Source: Leptospira hartskeerlii
Lineage (GTDB): Bacteria; Spirochaetota; Leptospiria; Leptospirales; Leptospiraceae
DNA length: 64,000 nt
Direction: 5' to 3'
NCBI RefSeq assembly: GCF_002811475.1
Contig: NZ_NPDL01000001.1
Location: 124,001-188,000 of the forward strand
Shown here piece by piece: positions 19,029 to 27,929 of the stretch. The translations under genes were made by a program, and so were the position numbers. The notes beneath the pieces are model-generated. The model was not told the origin of the DNA, did not search any database, and was given only the letters and a program-made list of their open reading frames with translations. The first letter of the stretch is position 1, and every line of letters begins with the position of its first letter.

Positions 19029-19945
19029 GAAAGAAATATCTCCTCGCTTTAGCGGCACTTGTACTCATAATACTTGCCGCTTTACCATTCGTACGTTCTA
19101 CGGAAAAAATCGAGTTAAACGAATCGATCCGTTCCGGAGTCTCCGGACAATTTGCAGAACTTCCTTTGGGCTGGACTCATTACGAATTGTCCGGACCTGA
19201 AAAAGGAAATCTTGTAGTACTAGTTCACGGATTTTCCACTCCATATTTTATCTGGGATCCTGTTCAAAAATCACTGACGGATGCAGGTTATAAGGTTTTA
19301 CGTTTCGATCTTTATGGTAGAGGATATTCTGACAGACCGGATACAGTTTATGATCTGGACCTATTTACTACTCAGATATCTGATCTATTAAATTTTCTGC
19401 ATATAAGCGGATCATTCGATATAATGGGACTTTCTATGGGAGGTCCTATAGTTGCTCATTATGTTTCTAAACATCCTGACCAGATCAAAAAAGTGGTTTT
19501 GGTAGATCCGTTTACTTCAAAGACAAATACGTTTCCTCTGACCGTTCCCTTGATCGGAGAATATTTGAGCTCCGTTGTTTATATTCCTTCTTTACCGAAA
19601 GGTATCTCTGCCGATTTTGTGGATCCTTCTAAAGTTCCGAGTGGCTGGGTGGAGAAGTATGAGACTCAACTTAGCTTTAAAGGTTTTGGAAGAGCTATCC
19701 TTTCCACAATCCGGAATATTATTTCTTTCGATCCTAAGCCTGAATTTGAAAAGTTGGCCATAACTAAAAAGCAAGTACTGGTTTTTTGGGGAGATCAGGA
19801 CCATACTACTCCTTTAGAGAAGGGAGAGTATGTTAAGGAACTTTTGAATGCTGAATTTGTTTTGGTGAAGGATGCAGGGCATCTACCTCATATAGAAAAG
19901 CCGGAAGTAGTTCTTCCGGCCATCTCTAAGTTTTTGTCCAAATAA
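19025..19945 (+). CDS. Alpha/beta-fold hydrolase, membrane-anchored or exported
   Basis: The 306-residue protein starts with a hydrophobic signal or anchor (residues 5-24). The alpha/beta hydrolase core follows: VLVHGFSTPYFIWDPV (oxyanion region), RFDLYGRGYSDRP, the nucleophile elbow GLSMGGP, a catalytic Asp near WGDQDHTTP and a His in DAGHLPHIEKPE. The substrate is unknown. The ATGA overlap with the TetR gene indicates coupled translation and suggests the regulator controls it. It ends convergently, 11 bases from the rhodanese gene. Confidence 0.88.
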   Translation: MRKKYLLALAALVLIILAALPFVRSTEKIELNESIRSGVSGQFAELPLGWTHYELSGPEKGNLVVLVHGFSTPYFIWDPVQKSLTDAGYKVLRFDLYGRGYSDRPDTVYDLDLFTTQISDLLNFLHISGSFDIMGLSMGGPIVAHYVSKHPDQIKKVVLVDPFTSKTNTFPLTVPLIGEYLSSVVYIPSLPKGISADFVDPSKVPSGWVEKYETQLSFKGFGRAILSTIRNIISFDPKPEFEKLAITKKQVLVFWGDQDHTTPLEKGEYVKELLNAEFVLVKDAGHLPHIEKPEVVLPAISKFLSK

Positions 19946-19956
19946 ATTATAAATTC

Positions 19957-20292
19957 TTAATATTTCGCTAGAGAAGGATCCACTTCGTCAGAATACAAAA
20001 GGATCCCGCCATCTAGATTAAATACTTTGGAAAACCCTGTGGATTTTAAAACCCCGCAGGCATTTGCGGATCTCGCTCCTGAACGGCAATATACTATAAT
20101 TTCTTTTCCAGAAGATTTCCAAGAGTCCAATTCTCCTATACGAGAAGGTAATTCGGAAACAGGTATTAAAAGATCCGTTCCATCGATAGTGCAGATCTCT
20201 TGTTCGTTCGGGTTACGCACGTCCAGAAGGTAAAAATCGTCGCTTCCTGATTTTCTAGCATCTAATCTGTTTTTTAATTCTTTCGGATTCAT
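19957..20292 (-). CDS. Rhodanese-like domain protein
   Basis: The 111-residue protein is a single rhodanese domain. YLLDVRNPNEQEI is the CH2A-like strand and IVYCRSGARSANACGVL carries the active-site cysteine in a six-residue loop, as in sulfurtransferases of the GlpE/PspE type. NLDGGILLYSDEVDP is the typical end. It starts 21 bases after the ABC-F gene stop and is probably its operon partner. The sulfur acceptor is not known. Confidence 0.9.
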   Translation of the reverse strand: MNPKELKNRLDARKSGSDDFYLLDVRNPNEQEICTIDGTDLLIPVSELPSRIGELDSWKSSGKEIIVYCRSGARSANACGVLKSTGFSKVFNLDGGILLYSDEVDPSLAKY

Positions 20293-20313
20293 TCAGTCTC
20301 CTTATTATCAACT

Positions 20314-22254
20314 CTATACTACGGAAGAAAGTTCTTCCATTTCGATTTGCAGTTTTTCCCAGGTTTCGGTCAACTTAGAGATCTCTTTTTTGGTCTCATT
20401 ATAAGTGTCTAATTCCATTTGATAACTGCGCTTTTTATAAAACTCCGGATCTGCAAGAAGTTCCTCGGAGTTCGATTTATTCTTTTCTAATAGAGCGATC
20501 TTAGCTTCGATTTGTTCTATTTCTTTTTGTAATTTTTTAACACGATTTTTGTCAGCGTTCTTTTGCGATCTGCTTTTGTTTTCACTGCCTGCATTTTCGA
20601 CCGGGGCTTTAACTGTAAAACCGCCTTCCGCTTCCAATTCTTCAGGAGGAAATTTTAGATAATCCGAAAAGCTTGTATTCAGGTCTTTTACTTTTCCATT
20701 CGAAACGGAAACAGTCCTCGTGCATAGATCCTTCAAAAAATCAGGATCGTGAGAGATCACTAAAACTGCTCCAGGATATTCTTGAAGCGCTCGTTTTAAA
20801 TTGTCTCTTACTACCAAGTCTAAGTGGTTAGTAGGCTCGTCCAAAAATAAAGTATTCGAAGGGAATCTTACTAAAAGAGCCAGTCTCAATCTGCTTTGTT
20901 CTCCTCCGGAGAGAAGTCCCACTTTTTTGAAAACCCGATCGTCGCTGAAAGAAAAATAACCCAATAGTTTTCGAGCTTCCACATCGGGAAGGTCAGGATA
21001 CACTGAAAGAATCGTTTCTAAAAGATTTTTTTCAGGATCCAAGTGTTCATGGTGGTTTTGGGAGAAGTAGCCGATCTTTGTTTTAGGTCCGAAAGTGACT
21101 GAGCCTTCTGTTAATTTATGAATACCTAATATGTTTCTTAAAAATGTGGATTTCCCTGCACCATTCGGGCCGATGATCGCGATCTTGTCTCCATTAGAAA
21201 CATGAAGTTCCGCATTTGAGAAAATATTCTTCCCGCCTTTTTCATAAGCAAAGGAAGCATTCTCAATTCTAAAGGAAAGATTTCCACAAGGAGTATAATT
21301 GAACCTGTATTCTGTTTTAGAATTCCAGAAGGAATCTTCAGGTTCTTCTACCTTATCCCTTTTTTCCAATCGTTTGATAACACTTTGGACTGCTTTTGCT
21401 TTTGTGGCCTTGGAGCGGAATCGTTCTATCCACTCGGTCCTTTTCTTTAAGTAAGCTTCTTCTTTTTTGAATTGAAGTCTTAACTTATCTAAAAGTTCGT
21501 TTTTATGTTCGAAGTAATCTTCTAAAGTCCCTTTAAATTCAAGAACACCGGAAGGATTCAATTCAGCGATTGTATCAGTGGTTACATTCAAAAACTCGGG
21601 ATCATGAGTTACTAAAACAAAAGAACGATTAGTGTTGACCAGATATTCGGCGAGCCAGGTTTTAGAGGCATGATCTAAGTGATTAGTAGGTTCATCCAAA
21701 AGAAGAAGGTTCCCTGGATTCAAAATTGCGATCGCGAGCCCAAGCCTGTGCTGGTAGCCGGGAGAAAATTCTTTTACCTTCTTCTCCATTTGATCATTAG
21801 AAAAACCTAAACCACCAATGATCTTTTTTGCCTGAGCTTCCAATTCATGAACGCCATAAGTAAATGCGTATTCTTCTAATTGGCTTTGTTCTTCTAATAA
21901 GGATGTAAACTCGGGAGAATCATGATCCGTGCGGTCCATTCTTGCGTGAATGTCCTCGGCACGTTTTATATATTCATTATAATGTTTATGTTTAGAAAGT
22001 GCAGTATCGATCACCCTTGCTTCGAAATTGAAATCAGGGATCTGTTGGAATAAGGAGATCTCAGTATGTTTGGAGCGACTGACTAAACCTTCCTCTGGAT
22101 TTAGTTCTCCAACTGCCATTTTGAATAGAGTGGATTTACCTGAGCCGTTAGGTCCTACTAAGGCAATCTTGGAGCCTGGTTTTATATGCCAGGAGAAGTT
22201 TTCGAAAAGTGTGGAGCTACCGAACCGGTGCTTGATATCGATGAATTGTAGCAT
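20314..22254 (-). CDS. ABC-F family ATP-binding protein
   Basis: This is a 646-residue cytosolic ABC-F protein with two ATPase domains and no membrane domain. Walker A motifs are GPNGSGKST (about residue 31) and GPNGAGKST (about residue 362). LLLDEPTNHLD and LFLDEPTNHLD are the Walker B segments. LSGGEQSRLRL is the second signature; the first is the weaker FSPGYQHRLGLA. Between the domains is the charged linker characteristic of ABC-F factors that act at the ribosomal E site. The C-terminal end is a coiled coil of the Uup/YheS kind. I moved the start from 22284 to the ATG at 22254, which has CAGGA five bases upstream. Confidence 0.92.
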   Translation of the reverse strand: MLQFIDIKHRFGSSTLFENFSWHIKPGSKIALVGPNGSGKSTLFKMAVGELNPEEGLVSRSKHTEISLFQQIPDFNFEARVIDTALSKHKHYNEYIKRAEDIHARMDRTDHDSPEFTSLLEEQSQLEEYAFTYGVHELEAQAKKIIGGLGFSNDQMEKKVKEFSPGYQHRLGLAIAILNPGNLLLLDEPTNHLDHASKTWLAEYLVNTNRSFVLVTHDPEFLNVTTDTIAELNPSGVLEFKGTLEDYFEHKNELLDKLRLQFKKEEAYLKKRTEWIERFRSKATKAKAVQSVIKRLEKRDKVEEPEDSFWNSKTEYRFNYTPCGNLSFRIENASFAYEKGGKNIFSNAELHVSNGDKIAIIGPNGAGKSTFLRNILGIHKLTEGSVTFGPKTKIGYFSQNHHEHLDPEKNLLETILSVYPDLPDVEARKLLGYFSFSDDRVFKKVGLLSGGEQSRLRLALLVRFPSNTLFLDEPTNHLDLVVRDNLKRALQEYPGAVLVISHDPDFLKDLCTRTVSVSNGKVKDLNTSFSDYLKFPPEELEAEGGFTVKAPVENAGSENKSRSQKNADKNRVKKLQKEIEQIEAKIALLEKNKSNSEELLADPEFYKKRSYQMELDTYNETKKEISKLTETWEKLQIEMEELSSVV

Positions 22255-22274
22255 GGTTCCTGAGAATATGAGAT

Positions 22275-22298
22275 CCCTCCGCACGAGTCCGCGGAGGG
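22275..22298 (-). terminator. GC-rich hairpin between the 54-residue ORF and the ABC-F gene
   Basis: Arms CCCTCCGC and GCGGAGGG, 8 bp with an 8-base loop, lie 26 bases after the small ORF and 21 bases before the ABC-F start on the minus strand. There is no T-run, so it may be an attenuator or processing hairpin instead of a full terminator. Confidence 0.45.
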
Positions 22299-22323
22299 CT
22301 TTTGTGGGTTTTGAAAGTAGTGC

Positions 22324-22488
22324 TTACTTCTTATTCGCGAGTTCTTCTTTTCTCGCTTTAAGATGTTGTACGTACTTGCTCGTTTCCCCGTTCATCTTCT
22401 CGACTGCGTCTTTCAGAGCTTGATCAAGCTCCCCGGCGCTCATCTTGTTGATTTTTTTGTTCTTCTTTTCGGCTGTCTCTTCAGACAT
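22324..22488 (-). CDS. Small highly charged helical protein, 54 residues
   Basis: This short ORF starts at the ATG at 22488 with an excellent GGAAGG Shine-Dalgarno sequence eight bases away. The 54 residues (start MSEETAEKKNKKINK, end ARKEELANKK) are almost all Lys, Glu, Ala, Asp and Leu and are predicted to form one amphipathic helix or coiled coil. It has no known domain and no transmembrane segment. It lies upstream of the ABC-F gene on the same strand, with a GC-rich hairpin between. The strong ribosome site and clean codon usage support a real gene; the function is unknown. Confidence 0.7.
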   Translation of the reverse strand: MSEETAEKKNKKINKMSAGELDQALKDAVEKMNGETSKYVQHLKARKEELANKK

Positions 22489-22594
22489 AGGTACCTTCCG
22501 TGCGTTCGTATTGCCAAAATTTACGGAAATACCCCTTTCGACAACCTATTTTGGTCTCTAAGCCTGTTGCGAAACCTGGAGAATGTAAATTAGA

Positions 22595-23083
22595 ATGGAA
22601 ATCTGTTCTGATTTGGGTTTAGGATGCAGATTCGGCATGTTATATAATTTATTTCAAACGAAAGAAGGTTTAGGGCCTGTATTTCTAAGATTGGGCCTTG
22701 CGATTTGTATCTTCCCTCATGGAGCCCAAAAGGCATTGGGTTGGTTCGAAGGTTCCGGGTTTTATACCGCCATGGATTATTTTACTGAGACACTTGGTGT
22801 TCCTTATGTCCTTGGAGTTTTAGTGATCGGTTTTGAATTCATTGGAACGATCTGTTTTATATTCGGATTTTTGACCAGGTTCTGGGCCTTGGGACTTGCG
22901 ATCACTTTAACAGTCGCAGGTTTCACTCACAGAGATTACGGTTTTTTTATGAATTGGTTCGGAGACAAAGGCGGAGAAGGTTTCGAATACCATATTTTAG
23001 CAGTGTCTGCGGCGCTCTCCCTTTTATTCAGAGGAGCCGGGTCCTTCTCCTTTGATAAAAAATTAGGTGAATGGTCCGTTTAA
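22595..23083 (+). CDS. DoxX-family membrane protein
   Basis: The 162-residue protein has four hydrophobic helices. It shows the DoxX pattern: GPVFLRLGLAICIFPHGAQKALGWF, then GVPYVLGVLVIGFEFIGTICFIFGFLTRFWALGLAI. The loop with FFMNWFGDKGGEGFEYHIL is the usual family region before the last helix. Family members are linked to oxidative or thiol stress, but no substrate is known. The start could also be the ATG at 22637; the upstream ATG at 22595 follows CTGGAG and is kept. A terminator hairpin follows the stop. Confidence 0.85.
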   Translation: MEICSDLGLGCRFGMLYNLFQTKEGLGPVFLRLGLAICIFPHGAQKALGWFEGSGFYTAMDYFTETLGVPYVLGVLVIGFEFIGTICFIFGFLTRFWALGLAITLTVAGFTHRDYGFFMNWFGDKGGEGFEYHILAVSAALSLLFRGAGSFSFDKKLGEWSV

Positions 23084-23091
23084 GCAGACAT

Positions 23092-23119
23092 AAAAAAACC
23101 CGGGATAAGTCCCGGGTTT
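23092..23119. terminator. Intrinsic terminator shared by convergent genes
   Basis: Arms AAACCCGGGA and TCCCGGGTTT form a 10-bp stem with a four-base loop. On the minus strand it ends in seven T residues, so it mainly terminates the FecR-domain gene. On the plus strand the T-run is only three bases, so termination of the DoxX gene is weaker. Confidence 0.88.
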
Positions 23120-23148
23120 ACACTTTAGGAGCTATCTATTAATTTTTC

Positions 23149-24294
23149 TTAATAGATGATCTTTTCGACCGAATTCTCATCCAGGATATAAGATCCTTTC
23201 AGGGTTTGAACGATCAGCTTTCCTTTTTTCTGAGAAACCACTACACCTCTGATATCGCGGCCGTCTTTCATGATAATGTGTTCGATACTCTTATCGTAAA
23301 GTTCTTCCAGCTCTTGCTCGGTCTTAGCAGTCTTTAAGTTTTGAGTAGAAGCTAAAACCTCTTTGTCAAGACCGCTCAAGTTTTTGCGCATGTCGCCGTA
23401 TTCAGGACCTTCTGCTTTAGCACGTTTTGTATCTTCGATCACTATGACTTTTTCGTCTGTGACAATGATCAATCCGCCGGTGATTAAAGCTTTTTCAGTC
23501 TTGTCATGGATCAAAGGAGTTACTTCGACAGCACCTTCGACAACAAAGACAGAAGATTCTTTATCAGAAGCATTAACTTCGAATGAAGTTCCTCGGACCG
23601 CAGCCACCACAGTAGGAGTATCTACGAAGTAGTTTGCGTTTTTCTTTTCCTTCTCGACTAAGTTCAGGATCTTACCTGACATTAAGGAAATCCTGATTTG
23701 AGAAGCGTCCGTTTGTCTTAAACTTTTGAGAACTAACTCAGAGTTTTCTTTTAGACGGATCACACTGGAATCAGTCAGACCGATATCGATCGATCCACCT
23801 TTGCCTGTTACGATCTTATCGCCTTCGCTAAGTATATCACCTAAATGTAATGCGACAGGAGCCTCTTTTACATTCTTCGCTTCGCCTTTAACGAATACGA
23901 CTGCCGCTTTAAGCAGCGTGCCTTCGGCTACAGGGGCGGCTTCTTTTTTGAAAATAGTGAAATAAGTTCCGGCTCCAATCCCTACGAATAAGATTGCTGC
24001 CGCAGCTAAGAACCATACTTTATTTTTGGAGCCGCTCAGTTGAACTACATTGTCCTTAGTAGGAGATTGCATGATATTTGCCTCCACAGAGAAGCGAGGA
24101 GACATGCCGATCCATTTTGGATCGAAGTCCGGTGCCTTAGAATTCGGTAGAGACTTTTTGAGGAGCTCTGCGAATGTTTGGAATTCAGGGTTCATTCTTT
24201 CCATCCTCTTTACCGTATCCTTAGTTCCGGGCCTGTTGACATTGTCCTGCCCGCTCAGTTGGATCAACAAACTGAGCACTGGTACCTTGCTCAT
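23149..24294 (-). CDS. FecR-domain protein, candidate partner of the adjacent ECF sigma factor
   Basis: The 381-residue protein has a cytoplasmic N-terminal part of about 90 residues and one membrane helix (VWFLAAAAILFVGIGAGTYF). An external FecR domain follows: LKAAVVFVKGEAKNVKE, LHLGDILSEGDKIVTGKGG and TPTVVAAVRGTSFEV. This is the layout of an anti-sigma or sigma-regulator. The last 45 residues (IIMKDGRDIRGVVVSQKKG onward) repeat a motif seen at the N-terminus of the divergent 25,060 protein. It lies 70 bases after the sigma gene and is probably in its operon. The N-terminus lacks an obvious zinc anti-sigma motif. Confidence 0.85.
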   Translation of the reverse strand: MSKVPVLSLLIQLSGQDNVNRPGTKDTVKRMERMNPEFQTFAELLKKSLPNSKAPDFDPKWIGMSPRFSVEANIMQSPTKDNVVQLSGSKNKVWFLAAAAILFVGIGAGTYFTIFKKEAAPVAEGTLLKAAVVFVKGEAKNVKEAPVALHLGDILSEGDKIVTGKGGSIDIGLTDSSVIRLKENSELVLKSLRQTDASQIRISLMSGKILNLVEKEKKNANYFVDTPTVVAAVRGTSFEVNASDKESSVFVVEGAVEVTPLIHDKTEKALITGGLIIVTDEKVIVIEDTKRAKAEGPEYGDMRKNLSGLDKEVLASTQNLKTAKTEQELEELYDKSIEHIIMKDGRDIRGVVVSQKKGKLIVQTLKGSYILDENSVEKIIY

Positions 24295-24364
24295 TTTTTT
24301 GAGTGGAGATGGCTTTTTTGACGAAATGAATCAATTGTTCGAAATACATATTTTGGCGAAAATC

Positions 24365-25015
24365 CTAGGATTTTAGAAAAGAAGAAGGTTGGATACCTCT
24401 CTTCTTTCCCTCTTGTAAAAGCTGCTTTTCTGCTCTTTCCAGAAGCCTGGAAACTCCGGATACGGATAAGTCCAATACGGAGGCTATCTCTTCCAATTTG
24501 CAGCCTTGAGAATAACGTAGCTCTATAGCGGTCTTTTGTTCTTCCGGTAAGGTGCTCAATAATTCGCTTATGATTTTTCCGAGATTTTGGGCTTCCATCT
24601 CGTCCAGGACCTGGCTCTCAGGACCTTGGCCTTTGGAGCCGAATAAAGAAGAAGTTTCCTCACCAACGAGAGCAACGTTCTTTTGATAATAGGACTTGCC
24701 GTGGTTGATCATTAGATTCCTGGAGATCCTAAATAAGATCATCCTCGAAACCTGCTCATCCGGTAATTCCTTGCCGGAATAATGTTTAAAGAAGTTCAAA
24801 AAAGTGTCTTGTAATAGGTCCAAGGCTGTGGATTCATCTTGGACAGAGCGCCGAATAAATGAAAACAAGTGGTCCTTGTTTTTATTGTATAGTTTTTCGA
24901 AAAACAAGGTTTCAGACACGGTAGAATAGAAATTTTTTTCTATTGGTCTTTTTTCAAGTAAATTCGGTTTTTTCTTGTAGAAAGCAATCCGTTTTAAAAC
25001 GGTATAGGCAGACAA
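24365..25015 (-). CDS. ECF-family RNA polymerase sigma factor
   Basis: The 216-residue protein has sigma region 2 (FEKLYNKNKDHLFSFIRRSV ... DLLQDTFLNFFKHY) and region 4 (LSTLPEEQKTAIELRYSQGCKLEEIASVLDLSVSGVSRLLERA). There is no region 3, as expected for the extracytoplasmic-function group. About 35 extra residues lie before region 2. The FecR-domain gene follows on the same strand. A membrane-protein gene starts divergently only 44 bases away and could be a target, but no promoter consensus can be assigned. Confidence 0.93.
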   Translation of the reverse strand: MSAYTVLKRIAFYKKKPNLLEKRPIEKNFYSTVSETLFFEKLYNKNKDHLFSFIRRSVQDESTALDLLQDTFLNFFKHYSGKELPDEQVSRMILFRISRNLMINHGKSYYQKNVALVGEETSSLFGSKGQGPESQVLDEMEAQNLGKIISELLSTLPEEQKTAIELRYSQGCKLEEIASVLDLSVSGVSRLLERAEKQLLQEGKKRGIQPSSFLKS

Positions 25016-25059
25016 TTTTAGTGTCTGTAATCCTAAATCAAAGGGATTTAAGATAGATT

Positions 25060-25863
25060 ATGCCTTATCGTTGGCTTTTTGCAATTTGTTTCCTAACTGT
25101 TTCCCATTCCCTTTTTGGTTCTAGTCTAACCTTGAAAAACGGAAAGGTGCTGCAAGGGAAAGTGGTAAACCAAACCCGCTCGGAAGTTCAGATCGAAGTG
25201 GATGGAAAGGTCCTAACCATTCCAAAAACAGAGATTGCTGAATTGAATTTAAAAGATGCTCCAAAACAGGAAGTGAAAAAGGATCCTGTTAAACCTAAAG
25301 ACGAACCGAAAAAGACCGAGGAAGAAGTAGCCGTCCAGAGATGGTACCAAAAGCCTCGCTGGGATTATTCACTCAGATCGGCAGTTGTTCCTGGTTGGGG
25401 AATTTGGAAGGCAGACAAAAAATACAGGGCTTCTGCGGCATTTGTAGCTACTTTAGGGGCGGTTTATTTGGCTGTTAAGGCGCAGAATGATTTTGGAGAT
25501 GCTAAAGGCGCTTACGAGGAGAATGCAAGAAATTATTTCATATTTGCATTGAACGATCCTGTCCTTTCTTTACCTGCAAATACTACCCAACGTTTGATCG
25601 GAGCCTTCTTGGTGAATAAGGGTGCATTCAATCATTACCAAGGCCTTGCGGAAGAATCTAATAATTACCAATATTTGTTTGGGATTGCTTATGGATTACA
25701 GCTCTTCTATTCCTATTATTTAGGAGTAAAAGCGGAGCAAGGGGTCGCAGAAGGACCTAGCTCAGGTATTAGATTCAGCTTTGCTCCTTCCTACCAACCT
25801 ATGACTGTTGGGGGGAATGGTTTAGGTTGGAATGGGGAACTCAAATACGAGATCCGTTACTAG
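25060..25863 (+). CDS. Exported membrane protein with an N-terminal beta module shared with the FecR protein
   Basis: The 267-residue protein has a signal peptide (residues 1-20, ending LFGSS). A short beta module follows (LTLKNGKVLQGKVVNQTRSE ... IAELNL, residues 22-66), then a Lys/Pro/Glu-rich linker. A membrane part begins RSAVVPGWGIWKADKKYRAS and carries several hydrophobic stretches, in the style of DUF5683-type proteins. The beta module resembles the last 45 residues of the divergent FecR-domain protein. The shared 44-base promoter region suggests control by the sigma factor. Function is unknown. An intrinsic terminator follows. Confidence 0.7.
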   Translation: MPYRWLFAICFLTVSHSLFGSSLTLKNGKVLQGKVVNQTRSEVQIEVDGKVLTIPKTEIAELNLKDAPKQEVKKDPVKPKDEPKKTEEEVAVQRWYQKPRWDYSLRSAVVPGWGIWKADKKYRASAAFVATLGAVYLAVKAQNDFGDAKGAYEENARNYFIFALNDPVLSLPANTTQRLIGAFLVNKGAFNHYQGLAEESNNYQYLFGIAYGLQLFYSYYLGVKAEQGVAEGPSSGIRFSFAPSYQPMTVGGNGLGWNGELKYEIRY

Positions 25864-25915
25864 AAGCTTATTGGAAATAAGTTATTTTAGTTCAAAAGAT
25901 CACTTCTACCTAAAA

Positions 25916-25956
25916 TAAAAAACTCGGATCCCAGTAAAAGTGGCCCGAGTTTTTTT
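25916..25956. terminator. Bidirectional intrinsic terminator
   Basis: The stem AAAAAACTCGG pairs with CCGAGTTTTTT across a short loop containing an inner GGATCCCAGT region. T-runs occur on both strands. It separates the convergent 25,060 gene and the lipoprotein gene ending at 25,977. Confidence 0.9.
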
Positions 25957-25976
25957 ATTTTTAAGAAGTTTATTGA

Positions 25977-27629
25977 TTATTGAATTACTGTTACAGGATT
26001 TTGGATACCGCTTGCATCAGTAGGATAAATCTGTGAAGTTCCTCCGACAATATTGCCGCTAAAATCCGGATCGAATAGATAGATCGCGTCGTAAGATTCG
26101 TTTCCTACACTGATAAAGCAAGCGTTCGTTCTGCATGTAATGGAAGATCCCATGGTTTGGCTAGGGCTAGGACCGCCTCCACCAGCGCCTATTTCAGAAT
26201 CAGAATAATCCGTTGCACTTCCTGCTGCTCCAGAAGAGATCGTAACAGGGAGATCGGAAACCTCGTTGTAAGTTCCTCCGACATCTGCACATACTGAGTC
26301 ATAAGAAATTAAAAGATTTGTGATACTTGCTATTGCTGCTGAGGAAATCATGTATTGATCTCCTCCTCCTTCTGGGCCACATCCGTAAGGATTTATTTCG
26401 GTTCTCATAACAGCAGGAGTAGTTTGGAAATTTTTAGAATTTTTTAAAGTGGAACCACTGATATTTCCGGAACCGTCCGTATTTGTTTGGCTATAAAATA
26501 GCCAAACATTAGAACCTTGGGTCAGTATAGAAGGATAATCCAAAGGCAGAGAATCGGAGCCAGTTGTTGCAGTATAAGTTTTGACAGAAGTAGCAGTTCC
26601 GGTTGTAAAACTATAGATTGTCAATGAGTTATTGGTAAAATTACCGGTGCTTTGACGGAATACTGCATAATAAAGGCTACCATTCCAAATAACATCTGCA
26701 TTATAAAAGTTTGTGACCGTTGAAGAAACAATGGTAGTCGCACTTCCAACAAGAGCACCGGTAGTAGAATTAATCCTTTGGTATTTTGTAGCTCTTGTAG
26801 AAGCGGCCTCAGTCCAAACCACTGCAAATTCTCCGCTTGGATTATAAGTGGCGGAAACTTTCCCGATAGTCACTCCAGTCCCAGTATAAATCGTAAAAGC
26901 TGTGCCAACTGCCGTAAGTCTTATATCGTAATATTGCCCTTTGATGGTCGTATCGGCAGATTTCCAAACAAGTAGATAATTTGTTCCGTTCCAAACCAGT
27001 TCCGGATCAACAGAGCTTGGTGATCCTCCAACCGTAAGCGAAAGATTCTGAGTTACTGAATATGGAGAAGCAGAATGATCTACTCCGAATAATTTTAGGA
27101 CTGGAGTTCCGGAGCTTGTTTTCCATCCGGCAGCGATCGCTAATTGTCTTTCGCAAACAATTGTAGCAGTTCCGGTCGTACCTGCGGTTCCACTTGCATT
27201 TGTGGAGATACTACAAGACTGTCCTTGAGTGTAGGAATCTAGTGAGATCGAATAGGAATCCCCACTGGTAAGTTCTGTAGAAAAAGAAAAAGAACCATTT
27301 GCAGTTAATGCCAAAGTTTGCGTTGTACTGTCCGTTGAATCGGATAAAGTAAGACTTAAATCGTTGGAGGTAACATTTACATAACCGCTTAGAGAAACGT
27401 TTACTGGAGAAGTGGCAGCAGGAGAAGTTCCACCCGCATCTCCAAAATTACCGAATACACCAAAGTTACCGTCAGAGAGCAAGGCGCCTATGGCGGAAGA
27501 GCTTGCATCTATGCTGATCGCCTTGGCATTATTACAGCCTTGCACCAATAAGAATGAGAGTAGAAAACATCCGTGAATTAATAGGTAAAATCCATTTATG
27601 ATCTTGTTTGAATTCAGGAATCTTTTCAT
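25977..27629 (-). CDS. Secreted lipoprotein, 550 residues, N-terminal family CNNAK
   Basis: The signal peptide ends in a leptospiral-type lipobox, LLVQGCNNAKAISID, so residue 32 is the likely lipidated cysteine. The mature N-terminus, with its C-N-x-A ... D-x-S-S pattern, matches three other lipoproteins just upstream. A Ser/Thr/Gly-rich carboxypeptidase-regulatory-like segment follows (NVSLSGYVNVTSNDLSLTLS). The rest contains repeating beta segments with W-x-G-x-x-Y (VWNGTNYLLVWKS, VIWNGSLYYAVFR), which suggests a beta-propeller. It has no DUF1554 domain. It is probably on the cell surface. Codon use is like that of its core neighbours. Confidence 0.8.
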   Translation of the reverse strand: MKRFLNSNKIINGFYLLIHGCFLLSFLLVQGCNNAKAISIDASSSAIGALLSDGNFGVFGNFGDAGGTSPAATSPVNVSLSGYVNVTSNDLSLTLSDSTDSTTQTLALTANGSFSFSTELTSGDSYSISLDSYTQGQSCSISTNASGTAGTTGTATIVCERQLAIAAGWKTSSGTPVLKLFGVDHSASPYSVTQNLSLTVGGSPSSVDPELVWNGTNYLLVWKSADTTIKGQYYDIRLTAVGTAFTIYTGTGVTIGKVSATYNPSGEFAVVWTEAASTRATKYQRINSTTGALVGSATTIVSSTVTNFYNADVIWNGSLYYAVFRQSTGNFTNNSLTIYSFTTGTATSVKTYTATTGSDSLPLDYPSILTQGSNVWLFYSQTNTDGSGNISGSTLKNSKNFQTTPAVMRTEINPYGCGPEGGGDQYMISSAAIASITNLLISYDSVCADVGGTYNEVSDLPVTISSGAAGSATDYSDSEIGAGGGGPSPSQTMGSSITCRTNACFISVGNESYDAIYLFDPDFSGNIVGGTSQIYPTDASGIQNPVTVIQ

Positions 27630-27790
27630 TTGTATTCTCCATTTCGAAGAGGGGAAATTTGGATAGTTTTCCCCATAACAAAGGCAACAATCGGCTTTAA
27701 GCTGTTTGATTCTTTTTTTTCTGGGTGATAATTTTTTTACTAAAATGAATGGGAATAGTATATAAATCGTAGGTATGTTCGAAAATAGAA

Positions 27791-27809
27791 GGTCCCTTAT
27801 TGAGGGACC
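27791..27809. terminator. Hairpin in the 300-base gap between lipoprotein genes
   Basis: GGTCCCT and AGGGACC form a 7-bp stem with a five-base loop. Flanking T-runs are short on both sides. It sits in the 300-base gap 27,630-27,929, which otherwise holds the promoter region of the 25,977 lipoprotein gene and the second hairpin at 27,876. Confidence 0.45.
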
Positions 27810-27875
27810 CTTTATAGACTCTGTCAGATTGGCTCTATTCGTTTAATAAGCAATAGCGCTCGGAAAATAACCTAG

Positions 27876-27910
27876 TTTACAGAGGAAGAATGTAATTCTT
27901 CCTCTGTAAA
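27876..27910 (-). terminator. Long perfect hairpin after the DUF1554 lipoprotein gene
   Basis: TTTACAGAGGAAGAA pairs perfectly with TTCTTCCTCTGTAAA around a five-base loop, a 15-bp stem. It lies 20 bases beyond the stop of the lipoprotein gene ending at 27,930. There is no clear T-run, so it may stabilise the 3' end or work as a terminator through stem strength. Confidence 0.6.
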
Positions 27911-27929
27911 ACCTCTGGCACCATCCAGC

